Assembly (NCBI GenBank): GCA_015039365.1
Contig: WION01000033.1
Location: 267,247-331,246, forward strand
Length of the DNA: 64,000 nucleotides
DNA from: Amanita rubescens
Taxonomy: Eukaryota; Basidiomycota; Agaricomycetes; Agaricales; Amanitaceae
Direction: 5' to 3'
Below are positions 1-9,720 of this stretch, in pieces (the stretch's first letter is position 1; each line of letters starts with the position of its first letter). The position numbers were made by a program, and so were the translations under genes. The notes under the pieces were generated by a model that saw only the letters and a list, made by a program, of their open reading frames with translations, made no database searches and was not told where the DNA came from.

Positions 1-2
1 CT

Positions 3-164
3 TGGCATGATGACCTCTTTTTTTGGATATCACCCCAGTTTCGTGCCCAGTTGCCCTATCCTCATAACCCACTTGTTATTGGTCCTCAAGGTATTACCAC
101 TCTTACATATGATCGCCATCTTTGCATTGGCAAGACATGGTCTGATTCTTATCTCGAGTCCTAA
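3..164 (+). CDS. NACHT-WD40 STAND protein, C-terminal tail only (cut by window edge)
   Basis: Fifty-three codons in frame from base 3 to a TAA at 162-164. They reproduce the extreme C-terminus of the complete NACHT-WD40 protein at 34,147-38,961, including WHD-LFFWISPQF and ending KTWSDSYLES, with few substitutions. This tail follows the WD40 repeats in the paralog and has no named domain. The body of this gene must lie to the left of the window. Its plus orientation makes it an inverted paralog of the internal gene. Confidence 0.85.
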   Translation, partial: WHDDLFFWISPQFRAQLPYPHNPLVIGPQGITTLTYDRHLCIGKTWSDSYLES

Positions 165-619
165 CTAAACACGCTTTTTGCTACACATTCGGGATTGCTC
201 ACTAGCCCTACATATGCACCTATGATCTCACTTTTCAGGATGACAGGGCTAATAATTGCTATCCAACAAAAGAGCTATTATCTCATAATGTACGATGAAC
301 TAGTTGTTCATGTACTAAGATTTACGGCTCTGGCAGTAAAAACTATTGAATGGGCCAAACCTCCATTTATACGGATTGTCCTTGTTGCGAGAGCTTATGG
401 CGCCTTGTTGCAAAGACCTATTAGTGAAATGCGAGCTGCATTCAACGAAGTACTCACTGCGGCCACTTTCCGAGTCACTGGCAGTGTTGTTTCTATCATT
501 TCGACTGGTGCGCGCGCGGTAAAGATGTAACTTCTCGATGACGAGATTGCCCGTTTTGAGACCAAACTTCTTCTGGAGAGTATTCTATATGGTCTGAGGT
601 AACCGGAGGTCCGGAACGT

Positions 620-1404
620 TCAAGTGATCAACTCACCACTTGCTTTGATGGGTTTAACACAAAGTACCGTCCCCGCCACCTGACGCCTCCCACCGTTCCT
701 TGATTCCGTCATTCCGATACTCAGCTGCACCGCCCACCCTGAAACAATTGAAGAGTCGTTCGACCCAATGATGCGTGTTTTGGATTGAGACAGTCCATTC
801 ATGGTTCGTGAGGCCTTAATCTTCTCCTTCGTTCTTCGGTGGGCTGGACGCTGGACGGTCCAGAGTGGGCCAGTGGCGATGTCGGAGGAGACATTTTTGG
901 GTAAAACCTGTATGCGCGCAAGGTCAGAGTCAGGACGAAAATGTGGATCGAGGCTCACGTCGTCGTCCCTATATCATCGTCGGCCTCGGCCTCATCGCCA
1001 TGATCCGTATCCGTATCCGCATCTTCATCTACAACACCTCCGATATTGATGTTGATCAAGTTCCCCCACACCCGTTTCATAGTATTTGCCTCTATCTTGA
1101 AACACCTCGCCGCGGCGAGGAACGGATAATCCAATGTGGCTGTGAGGAGTAGGTCCGACGCCTTCGTTGAGTGAATAGCCCCAAAATAGATCGGTGCTGG
1201 GATGGATGAGGTTGTTGTGCAGCAGAAAGTGGGGTTGGATACCACCAGACAGATATCAAGGCGAATGTGGTCGTTCTGAGCCAGGAGGAGGGGAGGAGGG
1301 TGAGCGGAGGGGTTCTTTTCCTTTTTCGTCGGGAGGGATTTCGTAACTGAGAGGTTGGTTACGGGGCATATCGTAGACTCCTCCTGGCTGCAATGCGGCT
1401 TCAT
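620..1404 (-). pseudogene. Unidentified protein-coding remnant, paired with 32,898-33,683
   Basis: Open frame 955-1,404 (149 codons, minus) plus a further open stretch 620-958 past a possible intron. The last residues before the splice are acidic (repeated DAD/TDTD). A good donor (GTGAGC), a CTGAC branch site and a CAG acceptor define an intron of about 50 nt in both this copy and the plus-strand copy. Three indels between the two copies inside this frame are 18, 3 and 9 nt, which hints that the frame was once under constraint. Upstream, an 11-nt difference shifts the frame. I recognise no family. It may be a decayed gene or the 3' part of a multi-exon gene. Confidence 0.35.
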
Positions 1405-1609
1405 TGTTGAGAGAGTTGAACATATGTCGGCTCGGGCCTTTCATGGATACGATTTTGTAGAAGAGACGGCCCATTCGTTCTAGATCGTCTGCAATAGAGG
1501 AATGATTTGAGGTTTGTTTTTGCTTTCCTTCTCGATTCCCCCGGGGATGACGATGAATTCAACTTATCCAAGGGTCGAACGGGCGCAAACGAGTGAAGCA
1601 CGTGGAATT

Positions 1610-2227
1610 TGGGGCAGGACGCGAGTGACAGGACGTTCGTAATGGACACGTACTGCCGGGCGGTAGTGAATGGAAACCACCGGCTCGGGAGTGAGAGATA
1701 GTGCCGGAATACCGTTGAGGCAACTTGTAAATGGCAGACCCGGGAGGCAGGGCGCAACCGACTACGGCTTAACGACTAGTGCGGCCTGGTTCAACCAAGG
1801 CGGGACTTAATCCGCGCAGGGGCTGGCACCTGATCCGGGGTGGCACTCACTTGCGGCGAGCAACGGGAGGTGGCAGAAGGGGAAACGACTGGGATGCTGG
1901 ACCAGTAGTGTACAAGTACCAAGCGCCCAGGCGACGAAGTTGATAAAAACTAGGTCGTTTCAAAAGAGTGAGAGAAGTCACGTGCTCTAGGGAACCATCC
2001 GTTCCTGTTTTTGGGTGCCCGCCCGTCTATGGTTTCCGACACTTCCTGCTTGGATGGTGCTCCAACGTCCAACACTAATCGCACCTCGCCCAGCTATGGT
2101 CTCGCGAGCCTGAGATGACTTTAGTTTGCGAATAAGCGCTGTGACTTAAAGCAACCCATCAACCGCTTGGGACAGGGACACGCCTGGGCCGTGTGCATTT
2201 ACCGTTCCTACTACTATTCGGACGCAC
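1610..2227. other. Intergenic, start of a block without a partner in the 32 kb copy
   Basis: No convincing coding frame, RNA gene or repeat seen. The match to the inverted copy stops at about 1,607, just after the motif ACGTGGAATTT, and resumes at about 5,768, so this is the left part of a block of about 4.2 kb present only here. Confidence 0.4.
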
Positions 2228-3360
2228 ATGGATCCCGCCTCTTCTACTCCAGGCCAACCACAAGGATTCTTTCCATATGCCCGGAACTTTGGCATCGGGC
2301 CAGGCTCACGCAACTCTCAACGACCATAGTACGTACCATCCATCATAACACAGCAGGGTTAAGTAATATCTGCCTATTGCCGTTCTCCTGATCTCATCTC
2401 ATGGACTCTAGTTATCGACGTCCTTAAGCCCCACATTTCGGAGGCAGCAATACACGATTCCTTAGCCCGTTATCCACCACCCCAATGTCATCCCAGGACC
2501 CGCGAAAAAGTTAGGAATATAATTTCAAACTGGATTGACGATTCATATCCCCCTCAACGTATCATGTGGTTGAATGGTCCTGCCGGAGCTGGCAAGTCTG
2601 CCATTGCTCAAACCATCGCTGAACGCTACAAGGATAGCCGACTGGCGGCGTCTTTCTTTTTCCTGAGGAAGACCCTGGATCGCGGCCGTGCAGATCGTTT
2701 GTTCACAACCCTGGCATGGCAGATGGCCAAATCCATTCCCGAAACGCGCCCGTACATTGAACTCGCGCTGCAGATGGAGCCTTTACTTCATGCCAAATCC
2801 ATCAACATCCAATTTGATCACCTAGTCGTGAAATTTTTCGAGAACCTCCTTCGCGACAATCCAGGGCTACGATCAGAGAAGTCTCTCGTTATAATCGATG
2901 GCGTAGACGAATGTGACGCCGAACAAGACCAGAAGCATCTTCTCACGCTCATCGCGGATGCGTTCAAGTTGGCGCGCACGAACATCCCACTATGCTTCTT
3001 GATTTGCAGTATACCGGAACCTCATATCAGGGAAACATTCGATATGGAAAACATGCGAGATATCACACGCACGGTCGTACTAGACGAAAAGTTTGCATCG
3101 AGTGATGATATTCCGAGATACCTGGAGGACGAGCTTTTCACAAAACGTAACATCTCGTCGCCCCCATCCGATGAAGACATCCGCCTGGTCTCCAAAGCGT
3201 CGGGTCAATTCATATATGCTTCAACCGTCATCAAGTTCATCCATGATGACGACCGTAATCTCAAGGATCAGCTCGAGAACCCTAACGCTACGACCCAATC
3301 AGTGCCTGGCACCCCATCCTTGGTCTCCGACTGCCCCACTGGTAGTGCGTCACCATCGAA
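2228..3360 (+). pseudogene. NACHT-domain STAND NTPase fragment
   Basis: A possible first exon (2,228-2,328) begins MDPASSTPGQP. The main exon is open from about 2,414 and reads through a pre-NACHT segment (DVLKPHISEAAIHDS, REKVRNIISNWIDD), the Walker A motif GPAGAGKSA (about 2,579-2,605), a Walker B LVIIDGVDEC (about 2,884-2,913) and later NACHT motifs to about 3,285. NACHT NTPases act as oligomerising switches in fungal STAND receptors. The first exon and the main exon do not join in frame with the visible GT/AG sites (off by one). After about 3,285 the expected winged-helix region is replaced by unrelated residues. No repeat domain follows. I read it as a decayed or chimeric fragment, though an unseen micro-exon could rescue the 5' join. 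Confidence 0.7.
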
Positions 3361-4032
3361 GTGAGTCGTCCCGTATTGCTCAGCGATTTCGATGGGTTTC
3401 AGTGTTTTGCAAAAGGTTGCAAAGTCGCCCTCTCTGTTTCGTGTCCGGATGGATGGCGCGAAAGTTGTCGAGAAAGGGATCCCTCCGGCAGAAGTTACAG
3501 ACCACTTTGATAAGCTGTATCAGTTAGCAGAAGCGCCCAGCATTCTGGTTCAGGTTAGTATCCCTTATCACTCATAACTTTTAAGTATGGTCCTTTACTG
3601 ACACCAGTTTTAGATAACGAACCCGAATTCCAGCTCGCCGTGCGTACATGGGCCTCGACACTTTGCCCTGTGGAAGGAGATGAGTACGGAATCCTACCCG
3701 CTCTTCCCACTCTCGCCCTCGCTTTCAGTCGTGTTCGCAAAACGTCGGATAATCACTCCACTCAGCGTCGTGGTATTGACGACATTATCGAATTAGCTTT
3801 TAGTGCGGGGCTTGATCGTCATTGTGACTTCAAGTACGTTTTCTCCCCTCGGGCTTTCGCATATATCTCCTATAACCTTGCCATTAGAACTGAAGAAAGC
3901 TATCGCCTTGTGGCGTCGACTGGCAATCCAGATGGCAGGGTTGTTTCTGATGAGGACAACATTCTGGACACGGCCTGGTTACAATTTGAAGGGAGAGTGT
4001 TCCGGTTTAGGCGTATGAAACGCCACAGGTAA
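3361..4032 (+). pseudogene. Unidentified multi-exon fragment, family shared with about 39,420-39,760
   Basis: After a GTGAGT donor at 3,361 an exon of about 150 nt continues in frame (VRMDGAKVVEKGIPPAEVT). A further exon from 3,614 to 3,833 contains VEGDEYGILPALPTLALAF and RRGIDDIIELAF, then an intron of 54 nt and a last exon 3,888-4,032. The 3,640-3,930 part is a direct (same-strand) repeat of 39,420-39,720, where the equivalent frame is broken by a 4-nt difference near the start of the last exon. The family is not recognised. It may be read together with the upstream NACHT fragment as one chimeric transcript. Confidence 0.4.
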
Positions 4033-4568
4033 CAAAACCACTTCTACGAGGCAACTGGATATTTATAGAGGTCCTTTAAGTACTCAACTTTACGAACAGA
4101 AGTGTATAAGTACGTTAGGTGTTAAGATGCCCCGAGGATCCTGGATCTTGACTCTGGTTACTTCTTTGCTCTCAAACACATCGCTCTATTTCTTGTCACT
4201 CAGCCTTTGGCCGAGTCATACTCGAGCCCGACGAGTACAATGCTGCCTTATCTTTCGAACTCAGGCTCACCAGCACATCAAACAACATAAAAGCTTGTTC
4301 GTCGGGGGAGATGCTGTGCAAACATGTATCAAACTCCGAGTCGTTACTCGAATGAAGCGCCGACTCTCACGACGTTATAATAAGGGCGACATGTACTCTG
4401 GGCTTATCCTCAGACGATGGCAGTCACTGATTCACGGCTACTAGGCTTCAATACATCACAATTTGGTGCGTCTGGCTAGAATAGAAACGCAGGCGCATAA
4501 TTAACACCTGTCCAGTAAGGGAAATCGAGAACATCGAAGGACGTCAACTTCTAGGAGGAGGCTTAGGA
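4033..4568. other. Stretch without a clear gene
   Basis: An ORF from 4,127 to 4,444 (plus) starts with a hydrophobic signal-like segment (WILTLVTSLLSNTSLYFLSL), then turns basic and resembles no family. It could be the first exon of the membrane protein at 4,569, but I could not find a convincing splice path between them. Confidence 0.3.
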
Positions 4569-5149
4569 TTGGAGTCGGCTCAGACGACTCAGACACAGAC
4601 ATCGACTCAGACGCCGACGTCGATAGCGACACGGACATTGACATCGATGTTAACATCAATAACGACATTGACATTAACACAATCGACTCCTACCTCAACA
4701 TTAGCGACGTCAAACTCCTTTTCTCATTCGCCTAGAACCAATGCTGGGACGATCTCAGCTGGTGTCATCGGGGGAGTGCTCGTTACGGCCTTCGTTATAG
4801 CATTGCTGTTCTGGCTCCGTATAAAACGTAAGGTCTCCCAACCAGGGGCTCAAACGTTGTCACAGGCGAGCGGACGCGAGAAACTTCCCTCGTCTCCTCC
4901 ATCGCTTAAGTCTCTGACTCCAGAGCAGGTGGCTTCTGAGCCTTCTCAAAATCATTTTGTAAGAATTGTTTCCCCTGCGTTTGGCTCAAGATACTGATGC
5001 AAATGCCGTAGGATTCCGGCGACATTCCTACAAGCTCTACTTCACCACGGGCCAGGAACGGGCGCTCGCCAATGAGTAACCCGTTTGCCAATGACAGCAC
5101 GTATTGGGGTCAAGTTGGACAATATTATCATGGTACGGGTGAACTTTAA
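4569..5149 (+). CDS. Ser/Thr-rich single-pass membrane protein (5' end uncertain)
   Basis: Exon 4,569-4,958 and exon 5,012-5,149 join in frame across a 53-nt intron (GTAAGA donor, TAG acceptor). The product starts with a Thr/Ser-rich stretch of about 55 residues likely to be extracellular and O-mannosylated, then one strong transmembrane helix (AGVIGGVLVTAFVIALLFWL) flanked by a basic stop-transfer segment RIKRK, then a cytosolic tail of about 100 residues ending YYHGTGEL. This layout is common among Agaricomycete surface proteins of unknown role. No ATG or signal peptide is visible in frame directly upstream, so the N-terminal part is missing or in an unseen exon. Function is unknown. Confidence 0.5.
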
Positions 5150-5870
5150 GTGGTATTTATTTTGCAGCTTGTAACCGTGTATTTATATTATGGACTACGT
5201 ATTTCGGATGCAAACCGGTCAGTTCAACAATGGCATATGTAACCCCTCCAATTTCCGTTTCGATGCTTGCTTGGTCGTACTCACTCTCGTCGATGTCAGA
5301 CATCATCATTGCCACGCGACCCTTGAGAAGCTCAAGTCGATCCTAGAGCTGAGAGGAATAGATACTGGATTCGAAGCCGGCGTAAAATTTTGGTGAAATG
5401 ATCATCGATCCCGAAACGTTCCTACACCAGCATACACAAACACTAGATCCGAACATCTGGTAAGGTTATTTAGTTCACATCATACATATGGTTCGGTGGT
5501 GAACTTGCCTCCACATCGAGAATGAACGAGTCGACGTCAAAAAAGAAGGCAGCGGCGCAAGGGGTAATCAGGCCTAGAAATGATGACAGAATAGTACTAG
5601 CGCCTGACCAAAACAACAAAAAACACCTCTGGATCAGTGTATGAACGTGTTTGGCTCAATCTCTCTCAATCTCCCTTGGGCCCATTTTTGGCTTGCCGGC
5701 CGGTGTCGGCGCTAACGAACGGCACAATAGGAGAGGATGCAAGTTCCGAGGCTCGTGCGTTTCAGAACGTGGCATCGTTCAAACTTCAAAGAAGGCTACC
5801 ACACCGTTCCGACAGCACGGACTCGAATAGTATCTTCTTATGGCTCTTCGTCTCGTGTACGTATCAGTGA
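5150..5870. other. Intergenic; homology to the 32 kb copy resumes at about 5,768
   Basis: Short ORFs at 5,190-5,396 and 5,637-5,870 lack recognisable features. From about 5,768 the sequence matches the reverse complement of about 32,590. Confidence 0.35.
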
Positions 5871-6124
5871 CTAATGGAATATCGATCCGATCTTCGTGAT
5901 AGTCGCCCAGCGGACATGTGCCCTCTTGCACGTAATTAGGTCAAAAGATAGGCTGAGGTCCTATGGTTAGTGGAGATATAGTGAAGATTGTTTCGCGATG
6001 GTGGCGTGCGCTTGAATGGGTTGCGTACGGTGGGAAAACTGCCTCGTTCTTTTGGTCATAAGGCCCCAGCGTCTCGAGTAAGCATCATTCGGACCAATGG
6101 AATATCAATTCGATCTTCGTGGTA

Positions 6125-6809
6125 CATGCAGACCCACATGCGCGGGATCCGCTGGCACATTTGCTGCCAGAGCGTGGTATGTGAGCACTGCCACTTGTTT
6201 GGAGATGGTTCTCAAGTCCTAATATGGCAGTTGATCCTGGTGTACGCACCGTCAATAATACAAGTATCACCAGAGTCGCTATTTCGCATCGTCCCATCCT
6301 ACCACCTATCTGGGCAACATTGCCTACTGATCCATGTCTTTACAAGCGACCAGTGGCCTCCTTCACTGTTCCCGACCGGATCACATTGGATGCAGATGGG
6401 CGATGTATTTGTGGTGCTTCGAGGGTGCCAGATAACGGGACCGTGTTCCTTCCTTGCAAAGTTTATGGGTTGACCGCGGTCCATACCTGTGAAATTGAAC
6501 TTCAACCTTGCAATACCTGCCCCCGCGCGTATCGTCGATATGTTGGTCCAGATAGCCGAGAAAATGGAATCTTCAACTGGAACAATAAACTTCTTTTCAC
6601 CCACGATCTCTTAGACGACTACACCGCTTCGTTCACATCATCTGAAACTCCATTTACCGCATGGATGAGCGTGGTACAGAGAAGATACATACGATATGCT
6701 TCACCTGAGCCATTCGTTCGCCGCGATGATGTTTTTTTGGCGGCTTGGTTTGCCTACAGCAATGTTCAGGCGATGGATGGCGATATGAGTTGCCCGGGGT
6801 GCGGGCCTA
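6125..6809 (+). mobile_element. KDZ-type transposon fragment inserted between copies of a short repeated motif
   Basis: The inverted copy at 32.0-32.2 kb runs straight from CTTCGTGGTA-like to GTCGCCCAAATAC-like sequence. Here about 0.69 kb is inserted between those points and contains the KDZ-associated ORF. Versions of the same motif of about 120 bp (GATAGGCTG ... GATGGTGGCGTGCGC) lie on both sides, near 5,895-6,010 and 6,810-6,930. Terminal inverted repeats were not identified. Confidence 0.5.
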
Positions 6810-6826
6810 GTCGCCCAAATACGTAA
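6224..6826 (+). pseudogene. Cysteine-cluster (CxC-like) region of a KDZ transposase ORF, fragment
   Basis: The 200-codon frame contains the order typical of CxC clusters attached to Kyakuja-Dileera-Zisupton transposases in Agaricomycetes: LPPIWATLPTDP, a C-x-C pair (RCICGA), ELQPCNTCPRAYRRYVGPD, then GIFNWNNKLLFTHDLLDDY, SSETPFTAW and a closing MSCPGCGP. These Zn-binding clusters sit N-terminal to the RNase H-like transposase core. Only this region is present; the catalytic part is missing on both sides, so it is a dead fragment. Identification rests on recalled family motifs. The frame itself is intact for 200 codons, which suggests recent arrival. Confidence 0.7.
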
Positions 6827-6929
6827 TCAGGCCAAAGGATAGGCTGGGTCTCCTATGGAGAAGATTGATTCTCGATGGTGGCGTGCGCAATGGACATCTG
6901 CCTCGTTGCACGTAATCAGGATGGTGACA

Positions 6930-7269
6930 AATTGGGTCCTGGTATCCTGCAACAGGAAGCCTTGCCCCTGGTCAGGTGGTGACTGGTGCTAGTTAAGGTT
7001 TCAGACGCAAGGGAGCTACTAGGACCGCACCGATAGCAAGGGACTTTATCGTAAAGCATTTATTGGTCGCCATACAGGAGATGAGCGCCTCGATGCAGTG
7101 CACTGTCACGGCGACGATCGGGGCGACCTATTGTTTCGTGACTTTTGGTGGTCGAAGGTCAGAGAGAGTTTTCGGAAAAATGCACGAACAACGATACGAT
7201 ACGGCAGGCAAGTAAAGTAACGGGGAACCGTAACCAGATTTGGCGGTGTTCTAATCTGAATAGCACCTA
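6930..7269. other. Intergenic, conserved with 31,675-31,950 (inverted)
   Basis: No gene seen. The sequence downstream of the coiled-coil gene stop is matched base by base, with many substitutions, by the region after the truncated copy at 31.67 kb. Confidence 0.4.
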
Positions 7270-8527
7270 CTACAGGTTCACTGCTAATTCCACCCAGACG
7301 CCCCTCGCTTCATCTGCTACCGAAGACAAATTGTTCACCTGTTCCTGAACAAGACCTCCCAACGAATCTAACGCATTCTTGACTAACTCCTCCGCCGTAG
7401 CGATCTCCCCTTCTACTGCAACTGAAACGGCCCGCTTCAAGATTGCACGAGCCTTCCCTACTTCGTCCTCGATCGTGACAACCTTAGCCTCCACGCCCTT
7501 CACCGTTTCTGCCATTTTGGCTCCCAACGTGCGGACCTTATCTGCCACGTTCTGCACATCATCCCTTGCTTCTTGGGCCTTGTCCCGTGCATCCTCTGAC
7601 GACGCTACGCTCTCTTGCGCTTGGCGCGCTAGTAGTCCCGTCTTCACCGCGGCTGCGTTTGCGTTGTTTGCTCGCTCGACCAATATTCCGGTCACTTGTT
7701 CGACGCGTCTATCGTTAAGCTGACGTAGATTTTCCGCCATATCGACAACTTCACGTGAAGCAGCGACAACATCCTCGATGCGTAAAGCCGTAGGGCCCAT
7801 TGAAGCCCATGCAGATGCTGCCGTGTCAAAGAAGTCGGTACTATGCAGCGTGAGCGTAAGAGAGGCGGTGCGGCGGGTCGTGGAAACGGTGTCAAATGCC
7901 TGCTTCTCATATGTGCGTGCGAGAGCAGCGGATCGTAGTGCACGAGCGATAGCGAGATCCAACCCGCTGTTTATGGTGGATGCAGAAGCAGTAACTCCTT
8001 CCAGACGACGGCGGTAGTGATAGTCGATAAACTGCCACGCTAAAGGAAGTGTAGGGAGGAAAAGGAAGAATAGGAAGAATAAAATGGGCGCAATAGGGAG
8101 AAAGAAGAGTGCAGAAAGAGCCAGCATTGGGATGGATTTAAATGTTGAAATTGCGGTCCCGAGGAGAGGCACGAGGAGCGATATAAGACGAGAAGCATAT
8201 TCCAAGTATGCGAATCGCAAGGGCCCAGTGAACATGCGAGTCGGGGCGAAGACAATGATGACGAGGATGAGAATGAAAATTAGCCAGGCAGAATAGCTCC
8301 ATGATAGAGGCGCAAAGTTTGGAAGTGGCAATGCAGAATAGGTCGATGATAAAGGGCTCCATGGTATAGGTGATAGAGCCCCAGTAATGGCAGCGCCCAG
8401 TGAGAGGGGAAACAAGAAGGGGGCGATGCCTTTAAATTAAAATTGGATTATATAAAGATAGGTTTAGATGGTTTCCGAAGAGACACTTACTTGCGAGCGA
8501 GCCTTTTATAATCGTACTCGGGTCCAT
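7270..8527 (-). CDS. Integral membrane protein with C-terminal coiled coil, unknown function
   Basis: Two exons: 8,491-8,527 (ATG at 8,527) and 7,270-8,429, joined in frame across a 61-nt intron with a GTAAGT donor. The product is 398 aa. After a short N-terminus come three hydrophobic segments (about residues 60-75 WLIFILILVIIVFA, 90-110, and 115-145, very Phe/Leu rich), then a region of about 230 residues that is Ala/Glu/Arg-rich with heptad character (KAQEARDDVQNVADKVRTLG, VEAKVVTIEDEVGKARAILK), predicted as coiled coil. I do not recognise a named family. The C-terminal 115 or so codons recur, frameshifted, at 31,331-31,672. The ATG was chosen because the spliced exon gives an uninterrupted hydrophobic N-terminus. 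Confidence 0.7.
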
Positions 8528-9720
8528 GACGTGCTATCCTTAGTTCCGAAGCGGATAAAGAAATTGCAGAAGATGCTGAGGGCGGAGACAACAGAGGCCT
8601 GTTATATACACGTTTATGGTCCACATCAGGCAATCCGCAAACAAACCTTTTCTGAAAGTACTTAAAGTTAAGTGTCCGAGTCTTCTCCGGTGATAGCCCT
8701 TGTCAGTTGATAAAGTTATCTGATTCTCGTTATCATGCCAAAGAATTTCGAACCCTCTTCAAATTATCTCCAAGAGGGACACTGTCTTTCTGAATCCGAT
8801 AGATCAGGTTAGATCCATGAGATGCTAAGGACGTAGGGTGGCTTTCGACTCGCCAACGCCCAGTACCCTCTGGCACTGCTCATGCAGCTGATCCACCATA
8901 GTAGGAAGCTACCAAAGCGCCCGTACCTGGACCAACCGGGTGTCACGAGTTGATAGTGAATGGTTTTCGCTCAGTATCAGTTTACCCAACCGTTCCCTCG
9001 TATAGGGTTTGAATTAGCTTGGAGATGACGATAACGACGACTATGGTGAAGATGAAGGGGTTGACGACAGCGATGACCAGTCTGGTGTAATAATTACTCA
9101 ATTAACAGTAACGTTGACATTGACGTCGAGGGAAGCACCCACCAGACTAGATTGAAGTGATTCGTAGAAATGACGAATCATTCATTAAATGCGGACTCCA
9201 TCCGCTTTGTATATCGCTCTTGAAACGAAATTCTTTCAGTGCACTGAACTGGACATTCTCAAGACCCTCGTCAAGGTTTGCAGCTTCATCTAAGGTCCTG
9301 TCGTCATCATAGGTATTAGCTAACTCCAAAGCTTCAACAATTACAACGCAAAATGCAAAAGAGAAAGAACCGCGTTTTGATTTATTTTCATCGTGTTTAA
9401 CGGTTCTCCCGAGCAAAGTGGCCCAAACCATTGTCGTCACGTTGGGGATGCCGAACTCTCCCATCCGCTTGCACGCCTTGTTAATGATTATGACGACATG
9501 GTTGTTTTCCTTCCTGGTATTGTTGTATAATTAGAATAGCTTGTGCGTCAGCTCAAACTGATGTGATGTGAAGTGTTCAATTCAATCACTGCAGAAACTA
9601 AACGGGAATGCCAAGACGTTGATATTTATTTGGTTGTGCTTGGCATGTCAGAAGCTAAAGTCTGCGCATCCGCTCATCCCAAAGGCCGAATCTGACCAGG
9701 ATATAGGCTTCACTTCGGCA
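8528..9720. other. Intergenic with low-complexity acidic-codon stretch
   Basis: A GAT/GAC-rich stretch lies at about 9,020-9,080. A minus-strand ORF of 105 codons (9,147-9,464) has no recognised motif and may be a shadow or a small unknown gene. The promoter of the 9,721 gene should lie in the right-hand part. Confidence 0.35.

Larger units (their letters stand above)
1..7600. repeat. Segment repeated in inverted orientation at about 31,330-34,311
   Basis: Bases 1-1,607 match 32,690-34,311 in reverse complement, and about 5,768-7,600 match about 31,330-32,600. Bases 1,610-5,767 and about 6,125-6,809 have no partner in the other copy and look like insertions here or deletions there. Identity is visibly lower than between the arms of the main palindrome, with many substitutions and small indels, so this duplication is probably older. 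It includes the 3' end of a NACHT-WD40 gene, an unidentified ORF pair, a short direct-repeat motif and the 3' part of a membrane coiled-coil gene. Confidence 0.85.

Noticed and set aside
195..530. 111-codon ORF after the NACHT-WD40 tail
   Set aside because: Its inverted copy at 33.78-34.09 kb does not keep the frame; likely 3' flank.
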